Source of the DNA: Ruthenibacterium lactatiformans
GTDB taxonomy: Bacteria; Bacillota; Clostridia; Oscillospirales; Ruminococcaceae
DNA: 64,000 bases
Direction of reading: 5' to 3'
NCBI RefSeq assembly: GCF_000949455.1
Contig: NZ_JXXK01000007.1
Span: forward strand, 73,965-137,964
The position numbers and the translations under genes were made by a program. This document shows, piece by piece, positions 31,716-40,214 of the stretch. Each line of letters opens with the position of its first letter. The first letter of the stretch is position 1. Under the pieces are notes generated by a model that made no database searches, was not told where the DNA came from, and saw only the letters and a program-made list of their open reading frames with translations.

Positions 31716-32957
31716 TCAGACCAGATACGGTGTAAAACGGTGCAGATCCATCGTTTTGACAATGCCTTCCAGATACACGCCTTCGGGACGGTACTCCTCG
31801 GTTAGGACAGTGCCATTCTCCCGCATGGGCGTAGCCTCTCCCAGTTTATCATAGGGCAGCAGCACCGCGATGCGCCGCACGCGGCCCGCCAACGCGGCGT
31901 CCAGGCGTGCCAGCAGCGCGTCCAGCCCCTCGCCCGTCACCGCGCTGGTGCGCACGGCCGAAGTATCGAACAGCGCCGCGTTCTCCACACGGTCACATTT
32001 ATTGTACACAACGATCTGCGGGATATCTCCACAGCCCAGCTCGCCCAGCACGTCGTCCGTCACGGCCAGCTGCGCGGCAGCCTCCGGGTCCGAAGCGTCG
32101 CATACTTTCAGAATCACGTCCGCAAAGGCGGCCTCCTCCAGCGTGCTTTTGAACGCCTGCACCAGATTGTGCGGCAGCCGGCTTACAAAGCCTACGGTGT
32201 CTACAGCCACACAGGCCAGCCCCGAGGGCAGCGTCAGACGGCGGGCTGTCGGGTCCAGCGTGGCAAACAGCATGTCAGCCTCCAGCACCTGCGCGCCGCA
32301 AAGGCGGTTCAGCAGGCTGGATTTCCCCACATTGGTATACCCTACCAGCGCCACCACGGGCACACCGCTCTTTTCGCGGCTCTTGCGCGTTTCGGCACGG
32401 CGGCGCTCCAGCTCTTCCAGGCGTTCGCGCAGCGCGTCGATGCGGCGGCGCACATGGCGGCGGTCGTATTCCAGCTTGCTTTCGCCCGCGCCGCGGCGGG
32501 CGCCTGCGCCGCCGCCCCCGCCGCCGCCCTGACGGGACAGGCTGGCGCCAAGGCCCGCCAGACGGGGCAGACGGTACTGCAGCGTGGCAAGCTCCGTTTG
32601 CAGTTTGCCTTCATTTGTCACGGCCCGGCTTGCGAATATCTCCAAAATCAGCATGGTGCGGTCTATGACCTGCACCTCCAGCAGCTCCTCCAGATTTCGG
32701 ATCTGGCTGCCGGACAGCTCGGCGTCGAACACGGCGCACTCCGCGCCCAGGTTGATGCACAGCATACGGCCCTCGGCCAGGCGGCCTTCGCCCAAAAATG
32801 TGGCCGCCTCCGGCGTTTCACGCTTCTGCACCACCTCCGCCACGGCTTCCATGCCGTTTGCCTGTGCCAGGGCGGCCAGCTCTTCCATGCTGCGCTCAAT
32901 GTCATATCCGCCGCAGTCCGCGGCAAACAATACTACTTTGATTGGTTCTTCCGTCAT
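31716..32957 (-). CDS. hflX: GTPase HflX
   Basis: Ribosome-associated GTPase that splits stalled or stress-damaged 70S ribosomes. The 413 residues comprise the N-terminal HflX domain (LLEVQVIDRTMLILEIFASRA, ELATLQYRLPRL), a Gly-rich turn unusually extended to seven or more glycines, and the GESKLEYDRRHVRRRI coiled coil. The G domain has GYTNVGKSSL (G1), DTVGFVSRLPHNLV (G3) and NKCD (G4). ATG 32957 has AAGGAG five bases upstream. It is transcribed alone, away from the repeat array and proB. Confidence 0.95.
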   Translation of the reverse strand: MTEEPIKVVLFAADCGGYDIERSMEELAALAQANGMEAVAEVVQKRETPEAATFLGEGRLAEGRMLCINLGAECAVFDAELSGSQIRNLEELLEVQVIDRTMLILEIFASRAVTNEGKLQTELATLQYRLPRLAGLGASLSRQGGGGGGGAGARRGAGESKLEYDRRHVRRRIDALRERLEELERRRAETRKSREKSGVPVVALVGYTNVGKSSLLNRLCGAQVLEADMLFATLDPTARRLTLPSGLACVAVDTVGFVSRLPHNLVQAFKSTLEEAAFADVILKVCDASDPEAAAQLAVTDDVLGELGCGDIPQIVVYNKCDRVENAALFDTSAVRTSAVTGEGLDALLARLDAALAGRVRRIAVLLPYDKLGEATPMRENGTVLTEEYRPEGVYLEGIVKTMDLHRFTPYLV

Positions 32958-33180
32958 AATTCTCCTTCATGGGGCGTGCCGCCGTACAGCGGCGCATCCC
33001 GTCCCGCTCTTTGTCCGTTCATAAAACCGGCGGCGCCAATGCGCGCCGCTCCTGCCGTGTTCATGCTCATCCGGCGCATGGCGGACACCTCTTTCTACAT
33101 TACTTTTATAATGCATAAGCTGCCTTGCTGCCGCTTACAGCTCATTATAATAAGTATTCCGCCCTCCGTCAAAGGATTTT
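32958..33180. other. Gene-free stretch between hflX and repeat array 2
   Basis: I see no gene or convincing promoter for hflX here. TATAAT-like boxes at 33107 and near 33145 lack good -35 partners. Confidence 0.4.
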
Positions 33181-33209
33181 TTGCTTTCCGGGTTTTTTTA
33201 TGCTATAAT
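33181..33209 (+). promoter_or_regulatory. Possible promoter at the head of repeat array 2 (proBA)
   Basis: TTGCTT (33181-33186), 17-bp spacer, extended -10 TGCTATAAT (33201-33209). The -10 is the box present in every repeat unit, so it may be structural rather than a promoter. Confidence 0.45.
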
Positions 33210-33550
33210 AACCCCAAAACCGCCGCTGCCGCGGCTGGGCGCACTCTGTGCGCCTACGCGCTCCCGCGCGTGGTTTTGGGAACATTGCAGCATGCAAAAC
33301 CGCAGCACGTGCGGTTTTGTTGGGGCCGCTTCGCGGCGTCATGCTATAATAACCCCAAAACCGCCGCTGCCGCGGCTGGGCGCACTCTGTGCGCTTACGC
33401 GCTCCCGCGCGTGGTTTTGGGAACATTGCAGCATGCAAAACCGCAGTACGTGCGGTTTTGTTGGGGCCGCTTCGCGGCGTCATGCTATAATAACCCCAAA
33501 ACCGCCGCTGCCGCGGCTGGGCACACCCTGTGCGCTTACGCGGCAGCACG
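33199..33550 (+). repeat. Structured repeat array 2: two full and one truncated 141-bp cloverleaf units (variant subfamily)
   Basis: TATAAT boxes at 33204, 33345 and 33486 give the same exact 141-bp period as array 1. The cloverleaf is kept while its bases change. The outer arm is CCCAAAACC/GGTTTTGGG (33213-33221 / 33272-33280). The hairpins are GCCGC-TGCC-GCGGC (33222-33235), GCGCAC-TCT-GTGCGC (33239-33253) and ACGCGC-TCCC-GCGCGT (33256-33271). The closing pair CATGGT/ACCATG becomes CATGCT/AGCATG. The third unit breaks off after the second hairpin, about 65 bases before proB. Confidence 0.9.
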
Positions 33551-33615
33551 GCTGTGCGCGCGGGTAGATTCGGCCCGTGCTGGGGAAAGTATGAATGGGT
33601 TGGGGGCTTTTTTTG

Positions 33616-34401
33616 ATGCGAGTTGTCGTAAAGGTGGGCACTTCCACGCTTGCCCACAAAACCGGATGTCTGAACATCCGCCTGGTGGAAACACTGTGCA
33701 AAACATTGGCGGACCTGCAGAATGCCGGGCACCAGATCGTGCTGGTTTCCTCGGGCGCCATCGGCATGGGCGTGGGCAAGCTGCAGCTCGGGGCGCGCCC
33801 CTCGGACATGGCCACCAAGCAGGCCGCCGCGGCCGTGGGCCAATGCGAGCTGATGTACACCTACGACAAGCTGTTTACCGAATACAACCACACCGTGGCG
33901 CAGGTGCTGCTCACGGCGGCGGACATCGAGGACAAAATGCGCCGCCACAACGTGGAAACGACCCTCCAGCGCCTGCTGCAGCTGGGCGCCATTCCTGTCA
34001 TCAACGAAAACGACACGGTTTCCACAGCTGAGATCGCAGAGGTCTCCACCCTGGGCGACAACGATACGCTGGCCTCCATTGTGGCCGTCAGCGTTGAAGC
34101 GGACCTGTTGGTGCTGCTCAGCGACATCGAGGGCCTGTACACCGCCGACCCGCACAAAGACCCGGACGCGGTGCTCATCCGTGAGGTCGCCGCCATCACG
34201 CCGGACATTGAGGCGCTGGCGGGGGGCGCGGGCTCCGGCCAGGGCACGGGCGGCATGGTGACGAAGCTGCGCGCCGCGCGCCGTGTGACACAGCAGGGCA
34301 TCCCCATGGTCATTGCCAACGGCGCGGACCCGCTTTGCCTGTACGACATCGTTGAGGGAAAGCCGGTGGGCACACGCTTTCTGGGGAATGCCCAGGCCTG
34401 A
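33616..34401 (+). CDS. proB: Glutamate 5-kinase (gamma-glutamyl kinase)
   Basis: First step of proline synthesis: phosphorylates glutamate. The 261 residues are the amino-acid kinase domain only, with VVVKVGTSTL at the N-terminus, VLVSSGAIGMGVGKL, PVINENDTVS, GDNDTLASIVA and GTGGMVTKLRAA. The C-terminal PUA domain of E. coli ProB is absent, as in many short bacterial forms. I start at ATG 33616, with GGGGG nine bases upstream; the frame is open to 33595. A run of eight T directly precedes the start codon. The gene sits right behind repeat array 2 and is followed by proA. Confidence 0.95.
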   Translation: MRVVVKVGTSTLAHKTGCLNIRLVETLCKTLADLQNAGHQIVLVSSGAIGMGVGKLQLGARPSDMATKQAAAAVGQCELMYTYDKLFTEYNHTVAQVLLTAADIEDKMRRHNVETTLQRLLQLGAIPVINENDTVSTAEIAEVSTLGDNDTLASIVAVSVEADLLVLLSDIEGLYTADPHKDPDAVLIREVAAITPDIEALAGGAGSGQGTGGMVTKLRAARRVTQQGIPMVIANGADPLCLYDIVEGKPVGTRFLGNAQA

Positions 34402-34446
34402 AGCGCCGCGCCCATTGAACGTCCCGTTTTAAAGGAGGAAACCGAC

Positions 34447-35682
34447 ATGACCACCGCCGATCTGCTTTGCGCCGCCCGCGCCGTAAAACCGGCCGCGGCC
34501 GCACTTTCCACCGCTGAGAAAAACCGTCTGCTGGAGGCCATGGCCCAGGCTTTGCTGGACCACGCCGATAATATCCTCGCGGCCAACGCCGCGGATGTGG
34601 AGGCCGCGCGCGGCGTGATCGCCCCTGTCATGATCGACCGTCTCTCTCTCTCGCCCGCGCGCGTGGAAAGCATGGCCGAGGGCATGCGCGCCGTCGCCGC
34701 ACTGCCGGACCCGGTGGGCGAGCTCCTCAGCGAGACAGCCCGGTCCAACGGGCTCGTCATCCGCAAGGTTCGCGTGCCCATGGGCGTGATTGCCATTATC
34801 TACGAGAGCCGCCCCAATGTGACGGCGGACGCCGCCGCGCTCTGCCTGAAGAGCGGCAACGTATGCGTCCTGCGCGGCGGCAAGGAGTCCATCCGCTCCA
34901 ATACAGCCGTTGTCGCCGCGCTGCGCGCGGGGCTGGAGCACTGCGGAGCGCCCGGCACGCTGGTGAATCTGGTGGAGGATACCTCCCGCGCCAGTGCCGC
35001 CCACCTGATGGAGGCCCGCGGCTTTGTGGACCTGCTGATCCCCCGGGGCGGCAAGGGCCTCATCCGCGCCTGCGTGGACAGCGCCAAGGTGCCCTGCATC
35101 GAAACAGGCACGGGTATCTGCCATATTTATGTGGATGCCGCGGCCGACCTGCAAAAAGCCCTGGACATCGTATACAACGCGAAAACGAGCCGTCCGTCCG
35201 TGTGCAACGCCGCCGAGGTTTGCCTGGTTCACCGGGACGTTGCAGAAGCGTTCCTGCCCGCGTTGGCCGCGCGTCTGGCCGGTAAACAGGTGGAGCTTCG
35301 GCTCTGCCCCCGCGCCGCGGCCGTCATTCCCGGCACGCCCGCCGGGCCGGAGGATTTCGACACCGAATTTCTGGATTACATTCTGGCCGTAAAGGTCGTG
35401 GACAGCGTGCAGGACGCGGCGGCGCACATCGCGGCCCACTCCACGGGCCACAGCGAGGCCATCGTCACCGAAGACGCCGCCGCGGCGGACGCATTCTGCG
35501 CAGCCGTGGATTCGGCCGCCGTATATGTGAACGCCTCCACGCGCTTTACGGACGGCGGCGAATTTGGGCTGGGCTGTGAAATGGGCATTTCCACGCAGAA
35601 GCTGGGCGCGCGCGGGCCGATGGGCCTGGCCGAGCTGACCAGCTACAAATATATCATCCGGGGCAACGGACAAGTGCGCTGA
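34447..35682 (+). CDS. proA: Glutamate-5-semialdehyde dehydrogenase (gamma-glutamyl phosphate reductase)
   Basis: Second step of proline synthesis: NADPH-dependent reduction of gamma-glutamyl phosphate. The 411 residues are collinear with Pro[45 protein letters not shown], and the catalytic Cys in [11 protein letters not shown]. The C-terminus is [33 protein letters not shown] precedes ATG 34447. It follows proB after 45 bases and precedes an uncharacterised membrane protein gene after 31 bases. Confidence 0.96.
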   Translation: MTTADLLCAARAVKPAAAALSTAEKNRLLEAMAQALLDHADNILAANAADVEAARGVIAPVMIDRLSLSPARVESMAEGMRAVAALPDPVGELLSETARSNGLVIRKVRVPMGVIAIIYESRPNVTADAAALCLKSGNVCVLRGGKESIRSNTAVVAALRAGLEHCGAPGTLVNLVEDTSRASAAHLMEARGFVDLLIPRGGKGLIRACVDSAKVPCIETGTGICHIYVDAAADLQKALDIVYNAKTSRPSVCNAAEVCLVHRDVAEAFLPALAARLAGKQVELRLCPRAAAVIPGTPAGPEDFDTEFLDYILAVKVVDSVQDAAAHIAAHSTGHSEAIVTEDAAAADAFCAAVDSAAVYVNASTRFTDGGEFGLGCEMGISTQKLGARGPMGLAELTSYKYIIRGNGQVR

Positions 35683-35713
35683 ACGCCCCGCTTTCAACAA
35701 GGAGAGTACCGAT

Positions 35714-36577
35714 ATGGCAACTTCAAACGAAGCCGAAAAGGCGCGCCACGCGCTGCGCCGCCGCCGCAGGCTGCGGCAGGTGCTGGGCGCGGTGGTGTGT
35801 GTCCTGGTCGTCATTGGGCTGGCAAGCGTCATTTCCGGCGGCGTGCGCCTGACAGCCAGCCTGTTCGACGACACCGAGGAAAAAGAGGAATTCGAGCTGC
35901 GGCTGCAAACGCTTGTCTCGCTGGACCCGGAGCCTTTTGATTCACTGGAAAGCGCAAACCGCGCGCGCCTGCTGGACGCGGCCATCTGGTCCGTTATCCA
36001 GCAAAACAGCGACAGTCTGGACACCTACGAGCGCGACGAGGTGGGCGCGATGTACCTGCCCACACTGGATATCGACCGCGCCGTGGCCTCGCTGTACGGG
36101 CCGGATTTTCATTTCAATTACGAGACCTTCACCGACAACGGGCTGACGTTCCAGTATGTGCCGGAAAAGAACGCCTACCTGCTGCCCATCACCAGCGTGA
36201 ACGGCAACTATTCGCCGCGCGTGATGCAGATCCGGCGCGAAGGCAGCACCAAGCGCGTGACCGTCGGCTATCTGGACCTGTACGGCAGCGGCGAGATCGT
36301 GTTCGACCCCACCAAGCTGGAACCGGCGAAATATATGGATTATATCTTTACGAGAAGCGGCGACGCGTATTACCTGACAGCCATTACCGAAAGCGAGATG
36401 AAAGCAGAGAGCCAGACGGGTTCCGTCTCTTCCGGTGGAGCGCAGGCGCCTGTTGCCCCGCAGGACCAGGTGATGGACAATGTGGCCTCGGCTCTGCCCG
36501 AGAGCGTGGCACCCGCACAGAGCGGTTCCGCCTCGGAAAGCGCAACCACGGACCCGGCTTCCGCGCCGGCAGAATAA
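35714..36577 (+). CDS. Uncharacterised membrane-anchored protein
   Basis: A 287-residue protein that I do not recognise. A basic N-terminus (ARHALRRRRRLRQ) precedes one transmembrane helix (about residues 23-43), so most of the protein lies outside the cell. The middle (about 55-220) looks like a folded alpha/beta domain with several Tyr/Asp-rich strands. The last 60 residues are Ser/Ala/Pro/Glu-rich and probably disordered. AGGAGAG precedes ATG 35714. It is last in the proBA transcript and is closed by a terminator. The link to proline synthesis is only positional. Confidence 0.7.
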   Translation: MATSNEAEKARHALRRRRRLRQVLGAVVCVLVVIGLASVISGGVRLTASLFDDTEEKEEFELRLQTLVSLDPEPFDSLESANRARLLDAAIWSVIQQNSDSLDTYERDEVGAMYLPTLDIDRAVASLYGPDFHFNYETFTDNGLTFQYVPEKNAYLLPITSVNGNYSPRVMQIRREGSTKRVTVGYLDLYGSGEIVFDPTKLEPAKYMDYIFTRSGDAYYLTAITESEMKAESQTGSVSSGGAQAPVAPQDQVMDNVASALPESVAPAQSGSASESATTDPASAPAE

Positions 36578-36582
36578 CTGCG

Positions 36583-36617
36583 AAAACACCGCCTATCCTG
36601 CGATGGGCGGTGTTTTT
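36583..36617 (+). terminator. Terminator of the proBA operon
   Basis: 11-bp stem (AAAACACCGCC 36583-36593 / GGGCGGTGTTTT 36605-36616) with a T run. Confidence 0.88.
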
Positions 36618-36634
36618 GTGACAAGGCGTATTTT

Positions 36635-36675
36635 TAAGGAAATCGTAAGGGTTTTCCCCTGCCGGAATTTATAAT
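36635..36675 (+). promoter_or_regulatory. Candidate activator-dependent promoter of the two-component system
   Basis: -10 TATAAT (36670-36675) has no -35 at the normal distance. Instead two direct repeats TAAGG start at 36635 and 36646, 11 bp apart, the spacing expected for an OmpR/PhoB-type dimer. Self-activation by the downstream response regulator is inferred. Confidence 0.5.
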
Positions 36676-36711
36676 CGGGCGGTATCATACAAGCAACGGG
36701 AGGATGCGGAT

Positions 36712-37419
36712 ATGGAACAGACAAAAATTCTTGTCGTGGACGACGACCGTGAGATCGTAGGAGCCATTGCGGCGCTGCTGGAGCTGGAGGGCTACACCGT
36801 GCTGCGCGCCTACGACGGACTGGAGGCATTGGACGCGCTGCACACCCACGATGTGCAGCTGATGATTTTGGACGTGATGATGCCGCGCATGGACGGCCTT
36901 TCCGCCACCATGCAGATCCGCAAGGAAAAGAACGTGCCCATCCTGCTGCTGAGCGCCAAGACCGAGGACGCCGATAAGATCGCGGGGCTGGCCATCGGCG
37001 CGGACGATTACATCACCAAGCCCTACAATCCCATGGAGCTGGTGGCCCGCGTGAAAGCAATGCTGCGCCGCTATCTGGCGCTGGGCACGCTGGCGGGCGC
37101 GCCCGCCCGGGAAAATGTGGTGACGCTGGGCGGCCTTTCGCTGGACCTGGACGAAAAGCAGCTGACCGTGGACGGCGCGCCCGTGCGTCTGACGGCCACG
37201 GAATACCGCATCGTAGCGCTGCTGATGCAGAACCCCGGCCGCGTTTACAACGCGGAGGAGATCTACGAACGGGTGTGGAACGAGCCTGGCTTCAGCGTGG
37301 AAAACACCGTGATGGTACACATTCGCCGCATCCGCGAAAAAATCGAGATCAACCCGAAAAATCCCAAATATCTGAAGGTGGTGTGGGGACTTGGATACAA
37401 GATGGAAAAGGCGCAATAA
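36712..37419 (+). CDS. OmpR/PhoB-family response regulator
   Basis: A 235-residue regulator. The receiver domain has the acidic pair (VVDDDRE), phospho-acceptor Asp54 in LMILDVMMPRMDG, the switch Thr/Ser (LLLSAKTE) and Lys (DYITKPYNPMELV). The C-terminal winged helix has LTATEYRIVALLMQNPGRVYNAEEIYE and the recognition helix VENTVMVHIRRIREKIE. Overall it resembles VanR-type regulators. GGGAGG precedes ATG 36712. The kinase gene overlaps its end by about 29 nt, so the pair is cognate. Confidence 0.93.
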   Translation: MEQTKILVVDDDREIVGAIAALLELEGYTVLRAYDGLEALDALHTHDVQLMILDVMMPRMDGLSATMQIRKEKNVPILLLSAKTEDADKIAGLAIGADDYITKPYNPMELVARVKAMLRRYLALGTLAGAPARENVVTLGGLSLDLDEKQLTVDGAPVRLTATEYRIVALLMQNPGRVYNAEEIYERVWNEPGFSVENTVMVHIRRIREKIEINPKNPKYLKVVWGLGYKMEKAQ

Positions 37420-39466
37420 AGCGTCGTTTGGGCAGATGGCGGCGTTTGCGCTGGTATTGGCGACGAACCCTGTGCTGGCATTTGTGATATGCCCGAATTT
37501 TTCCGGCGCAATGGGGATACTGCTTTTGCTGCTGAGCTGTGCGGTGTGCATTGGCTGCACGGTGTTCCTGTTCGTGCGCACCGGGCGCGTACAGGGCTCG
37601 GATGACATTTTTTTAGGAGAATCCGGCGCGCTGCCCACCGAGGTGCTGGCTGCGGTGATCCTGTTCACGCCTCTGCTGGGAATGGCGCTCGGGCTGTCTC
37701 TGGGCGCTGTGGATGTAGTCATCGCGGGCATCGGCACCGCGGGCGGCGGCGTGATGCTGCTGTGCCTTTTGGCGCTGGCGCGCAAATGGAAGGCCGGGCG
37801 TCTCATCGCCGACAGCCTGCTGGCCCGCGTCTGGCCAACGCTTTGCCGGGCGGCGCGCTTTGCCGGGCGCGCGCTGCGGAGCATCCTCACGGGCGAGAAC
37901 CATCTCAACGTCCATTATCCCGCCGGGCGTGCGTGGGTCTATCGCATTTTGTGGGTGTGCGGAGTCATGGCCGGGCTTGTGGTGCTTTCCTATCTCATTC
38001 TCAGCAATCAGCTTCTGGGCGTAGGCAATGCGCGTTGGTTCGGCTCAGGGCGCTATACCGCCTTCGCCATATTCGCCATTTTTGTGGTGACGACAGGCGC
38101 CGGATATCTTGTATGGCGCTCTTATCGGGACGCACAGAGCTTCGACGCACTTCTGCGCCAGCTTGATATTGCCGCAAAGGGCGACCCCGCGCCTGTCTGC
38201 GTTCCCGAGGACAGCAGCCTGTACGCTGCTTCCAAGGCCGTATCGGACATCGGCGCCCATCTGCAGGAAAGCGTGGCTGCCCAGATGAAAAGCGAACGCA
38301 TGAAGCTGGACCTCATCACAAATGTCTCCCACGACCTGAAAACGCCCCTCACAAGCATCATCGGCTATCTGGACCTTCTGGAAAAGCAGGACGACCTGCC
38401 CGCCGGGACACGGGACTATGTGCTCATCCTGCGGCAGAAGTCCGAACGGCTGGCCACCACTGTGGCGGACCTGTTCACGCTGGCCAAGGCCACCAGCGGC
38501 AGCGAGGCGCTGGCCATCGAACCGCTGGACCTTGTAATGGCCGTGCGCCAGACATTGGGTGATATGAACGACTCCATCCGGCATACAGGCGTTCCGGTAA
38601 AGGCGACAATGCCGGAGAGCGCCATCGTGCAGGCGGACAGCGGCAAGCTGTACCGCGTGCTGCAAAACATCCTGGACAATGCGCTGCGCTATTCGCTGGT
38701 GGGCACGCGCATTTATCTGGTGGTCTCCCGGGGCGACATCGCCACCCGCCTGACGCTGACGAATACCGCGTCTTACGAAATGAACTTCGCCCCGGACGAC
38801 ATTCTCCAGCGCTTTGTGCGGGGAGACGCCAGCCGCACCACCGAGGGCAGCGGCCTGGGGCTTTCCATCGCGCAGACCTTCATGCAGAATTTCGGCGGCG
38901 GGCTGGAGGTCGGCGTACAGGGCGACACGTTCACCGTGACGCTCACCTTTCCGGGCAGCGCGGCCGCGGGAAACGGCGCCGCGCCTGCCGCCAGGATGGA
39001 GGTGTTCGGAGCAGCGGAGACCTGCGGCGAAAACGACGGCGGAGATACGGAGCTTGCGGCGGAGCCGGATGCACCGACCTGTACGCCCGCAGACGTATCC
39101 GGCGCGGATGCAGACAAGGCCCGCGGGGCGTGCGCCACAGCGCCGGAAACACCGGAACCGTGCGGCGTCTCCACCGGCGTCCCGGACGCCGCGCCTGTGC
39201 CGGAAGCACCCGCAGGCACGCCCGGCACAGTGGAAAGCGCACACGCCTCCGGCAGGCCGGACGGTACGGACGGCTGTTCCCCGTACGGCGAAGCTGCGGC
39301 CTTTTCCGATAAAGCAGCCGCAGCCGCTGGTTCTCCTTCCGAAACAGCTGCACGGACGGAACCAAAAGAGCCGGTGCCTGCGGAAAGCGTGCCGCCTTCT
39401 AAAACAGAGAAAAACAGCGGTTCCCCCACCTCGGTTTCCCCTGACGGGCGGCGTAAAAAGCGTTGA
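37391..39466 (+). CDS. Sensor histidine kinase with multiple membrane helices and a 175-residue disordered tail
   Basis: A VanS-like kinase of up to 691 residues. About six hydrophobic helices occupy residues 15-240. HisKA has His314 in NVSHDLKTPLTSIIGYLDLL, and the ATPase domain has LQNILDNALRYS and GSGLGLSIAQTF. The kinase core ends near residue 515. The remaining 175 residues are Ala/Pro/Glu/Gly/Thr-rich with scattered Cys, have no recognisable domain and end in RRKKR. The start is uncertain: TTG 37391 overlaps the regulator gene with a poor binding site, while ATG 37436 would shorten the protein by 15 residues. The signal is unknown. Confidence 0.88.
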   Translation: MDTRWKRRNKASFGQMAAFALVLATNPVLAFVICPNFSGAMGILLLLLSCAVCIGCTVFLFVRTGRVQGSDDIFLGESGALPTEVLAAVILFTPLLGMALGLSLGAVDVVIAGIGTAGGGVMLLCLLALARKWKAGRLIADSLLARVWPTLCRAARFAGRALRSILTGENHLNVHYPAGRAWVYRILWVCGVMAGLVVLSYLILSNQLLGVGNARWFGSGRYTAFAIFAIFVVTTGAGYLVWRSYRDAQSFDALLRQLDIAAKGDPAPVCVPEDSSLYAASKAVSDIGAHLQESVAAQMKSERMKLDLITNVSHDLKTPLTSIIGYLDLLEKQDDLPAGTRDYVLILRQKSERLATTVADLFTLAKATSGSEALAIEPLDLVMAVRQTLGDMNDSIRHTGVPVKATMPESAIVQADSGKLYRVLQNILDNALRYSLVGTRIYLVVSRGDIATRLTLTNTASYEMNFAPDDILQRFVRGDASRTTEGSGLGLSIAQTFMQNFGGGLEVGVQGDTFTVTLTFPGSAAAGNGAAPAARMEVFGAAETCGENDGGDTELAAEPDAPTCTPADVSGADADKARGACATAPETPEPCGVSTGVPDAAPVPEAPAGTPGTVESAHASGRPDGTDGCSPYGEAAAFSDKAAAAAGSPSETAARTEPKEPVPAESVPPSKTEKNSGSPTSVSPDGRRKKR

Positions 39467-39492
39467 GCCGCCGACTACGAAGCACAAGACGC

Positions 39493-39534
39493 AAAAGCGG
39501 AGCCGCATATCCTGACAGGATATGCGGCTCCGCT
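39493..39534 (-). terminator. Terminator of the birA-bioY operon
   Basis: Perfect 17-bp inverted repeat 39496-39512 / 39518-39534. TTTT follows on the minus strand only. The facing kinase gene may share it. Confidence 0.7.
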
Positions 39535-39574
39535 TGGTCTATCCGGTTTCGGAATTTTGCTTCCCGCAGGGCCC

Positions 39575-40114
39575 TTACGCTACGCCCGCTTTTGCCAGAC
39601 GGCCCGCCAGCAGGCGGCCCAGAACACACGCAAGCACGCCCTTGCACACGTCCGGCACAATGAACGGCAGCACGCACCAGCCCAGCGCCGAAACAAGATC
39701 CGCCCCGGTGACGGCCATGAACCACGCAGTGCCGAACCCGTAACAGACGAGCAGCCCCGCCAGCATTGCGGCCCCGATCACAGGCAGCTTGCCCGAACGT
39801 TTGACGGCCAGCGCTGTGGCCAGAGCAATGAAAATATATCCGATCACATAACCGCCCGTCTTGCCCAAAAGCACGGCAGGGCCGCCCATAAAACCCGCGA
39901 ACACGGGGATTCCCACCGCGCCCAGAAGCATGTATACCCCCATGGAGGCCGCGGCCCATGCAGGCTCAAGCAGCATGCCCGCCAAAAACGCGCCGAACAC
40001 CGCAAGGTTGAACGGCACCGGGCCGATGGGAAGCTGGATCTGCGCCAGCACAGCGGTAAGCGCCGCAAACAGCGCGGTCAAAACAAGGTCCTTTGTCGCA
40101 ATTTTCCGTTTCAT
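39575..40114 (-). CDS. bioY: Biotin transporter BioY
   Basis: Biotin-binding membrane protein (S component) of an ECF importer. The 179 residues have about six helices and the BioY signatures LAQIQLPIGPVPFNLAVFGAFLAG, GGYVIGYIFIALA and LPFIVPDVCKGVLACVLGRLL. I start at ATG 40114, with GAGGGA nine bases upstream; the open frame to 40153 is not needed. It follows birA on the same transcript. No bioM/bioN or ecf genes are nearby, so it works alone or with a shared ECF module. No biotin synthesis genes are seen in the window. Confidence 0.95.
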   Translation of the reverse strand: MKRKIATKDLVLTALFAALTAVLAQIQLPIGPVPFNLAVFGAFLAGMLLEPAWAAASMGVYMLLGAVGIPVFAGFMGGPAVLLGKTGGYVIGYIFIALATALAVKRSGKLPVIGAAMLAGLLVCYGFGTAWFMAVTGADLVSALGWCVLPFIVPDVCKGVLACVLGRLLAGRLAKAGVA

Positions 40115-40214
40115 GTCATTCCCTCTTTTTCCGCAATGCCGCGCGGCGGGCACAAGGCATGTACCGGCCGCGGAACGGCAGTTTCATTTTTCACCGTGCC
40201 GCTGCGGCCCGGCT

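Noticed and set aside
32169..34031. 620-residue plus-strand frame spanning hflX, array 2 and proB
   Set aside because: It crosses an antisense gene, a structured repeat and proB out of frame.
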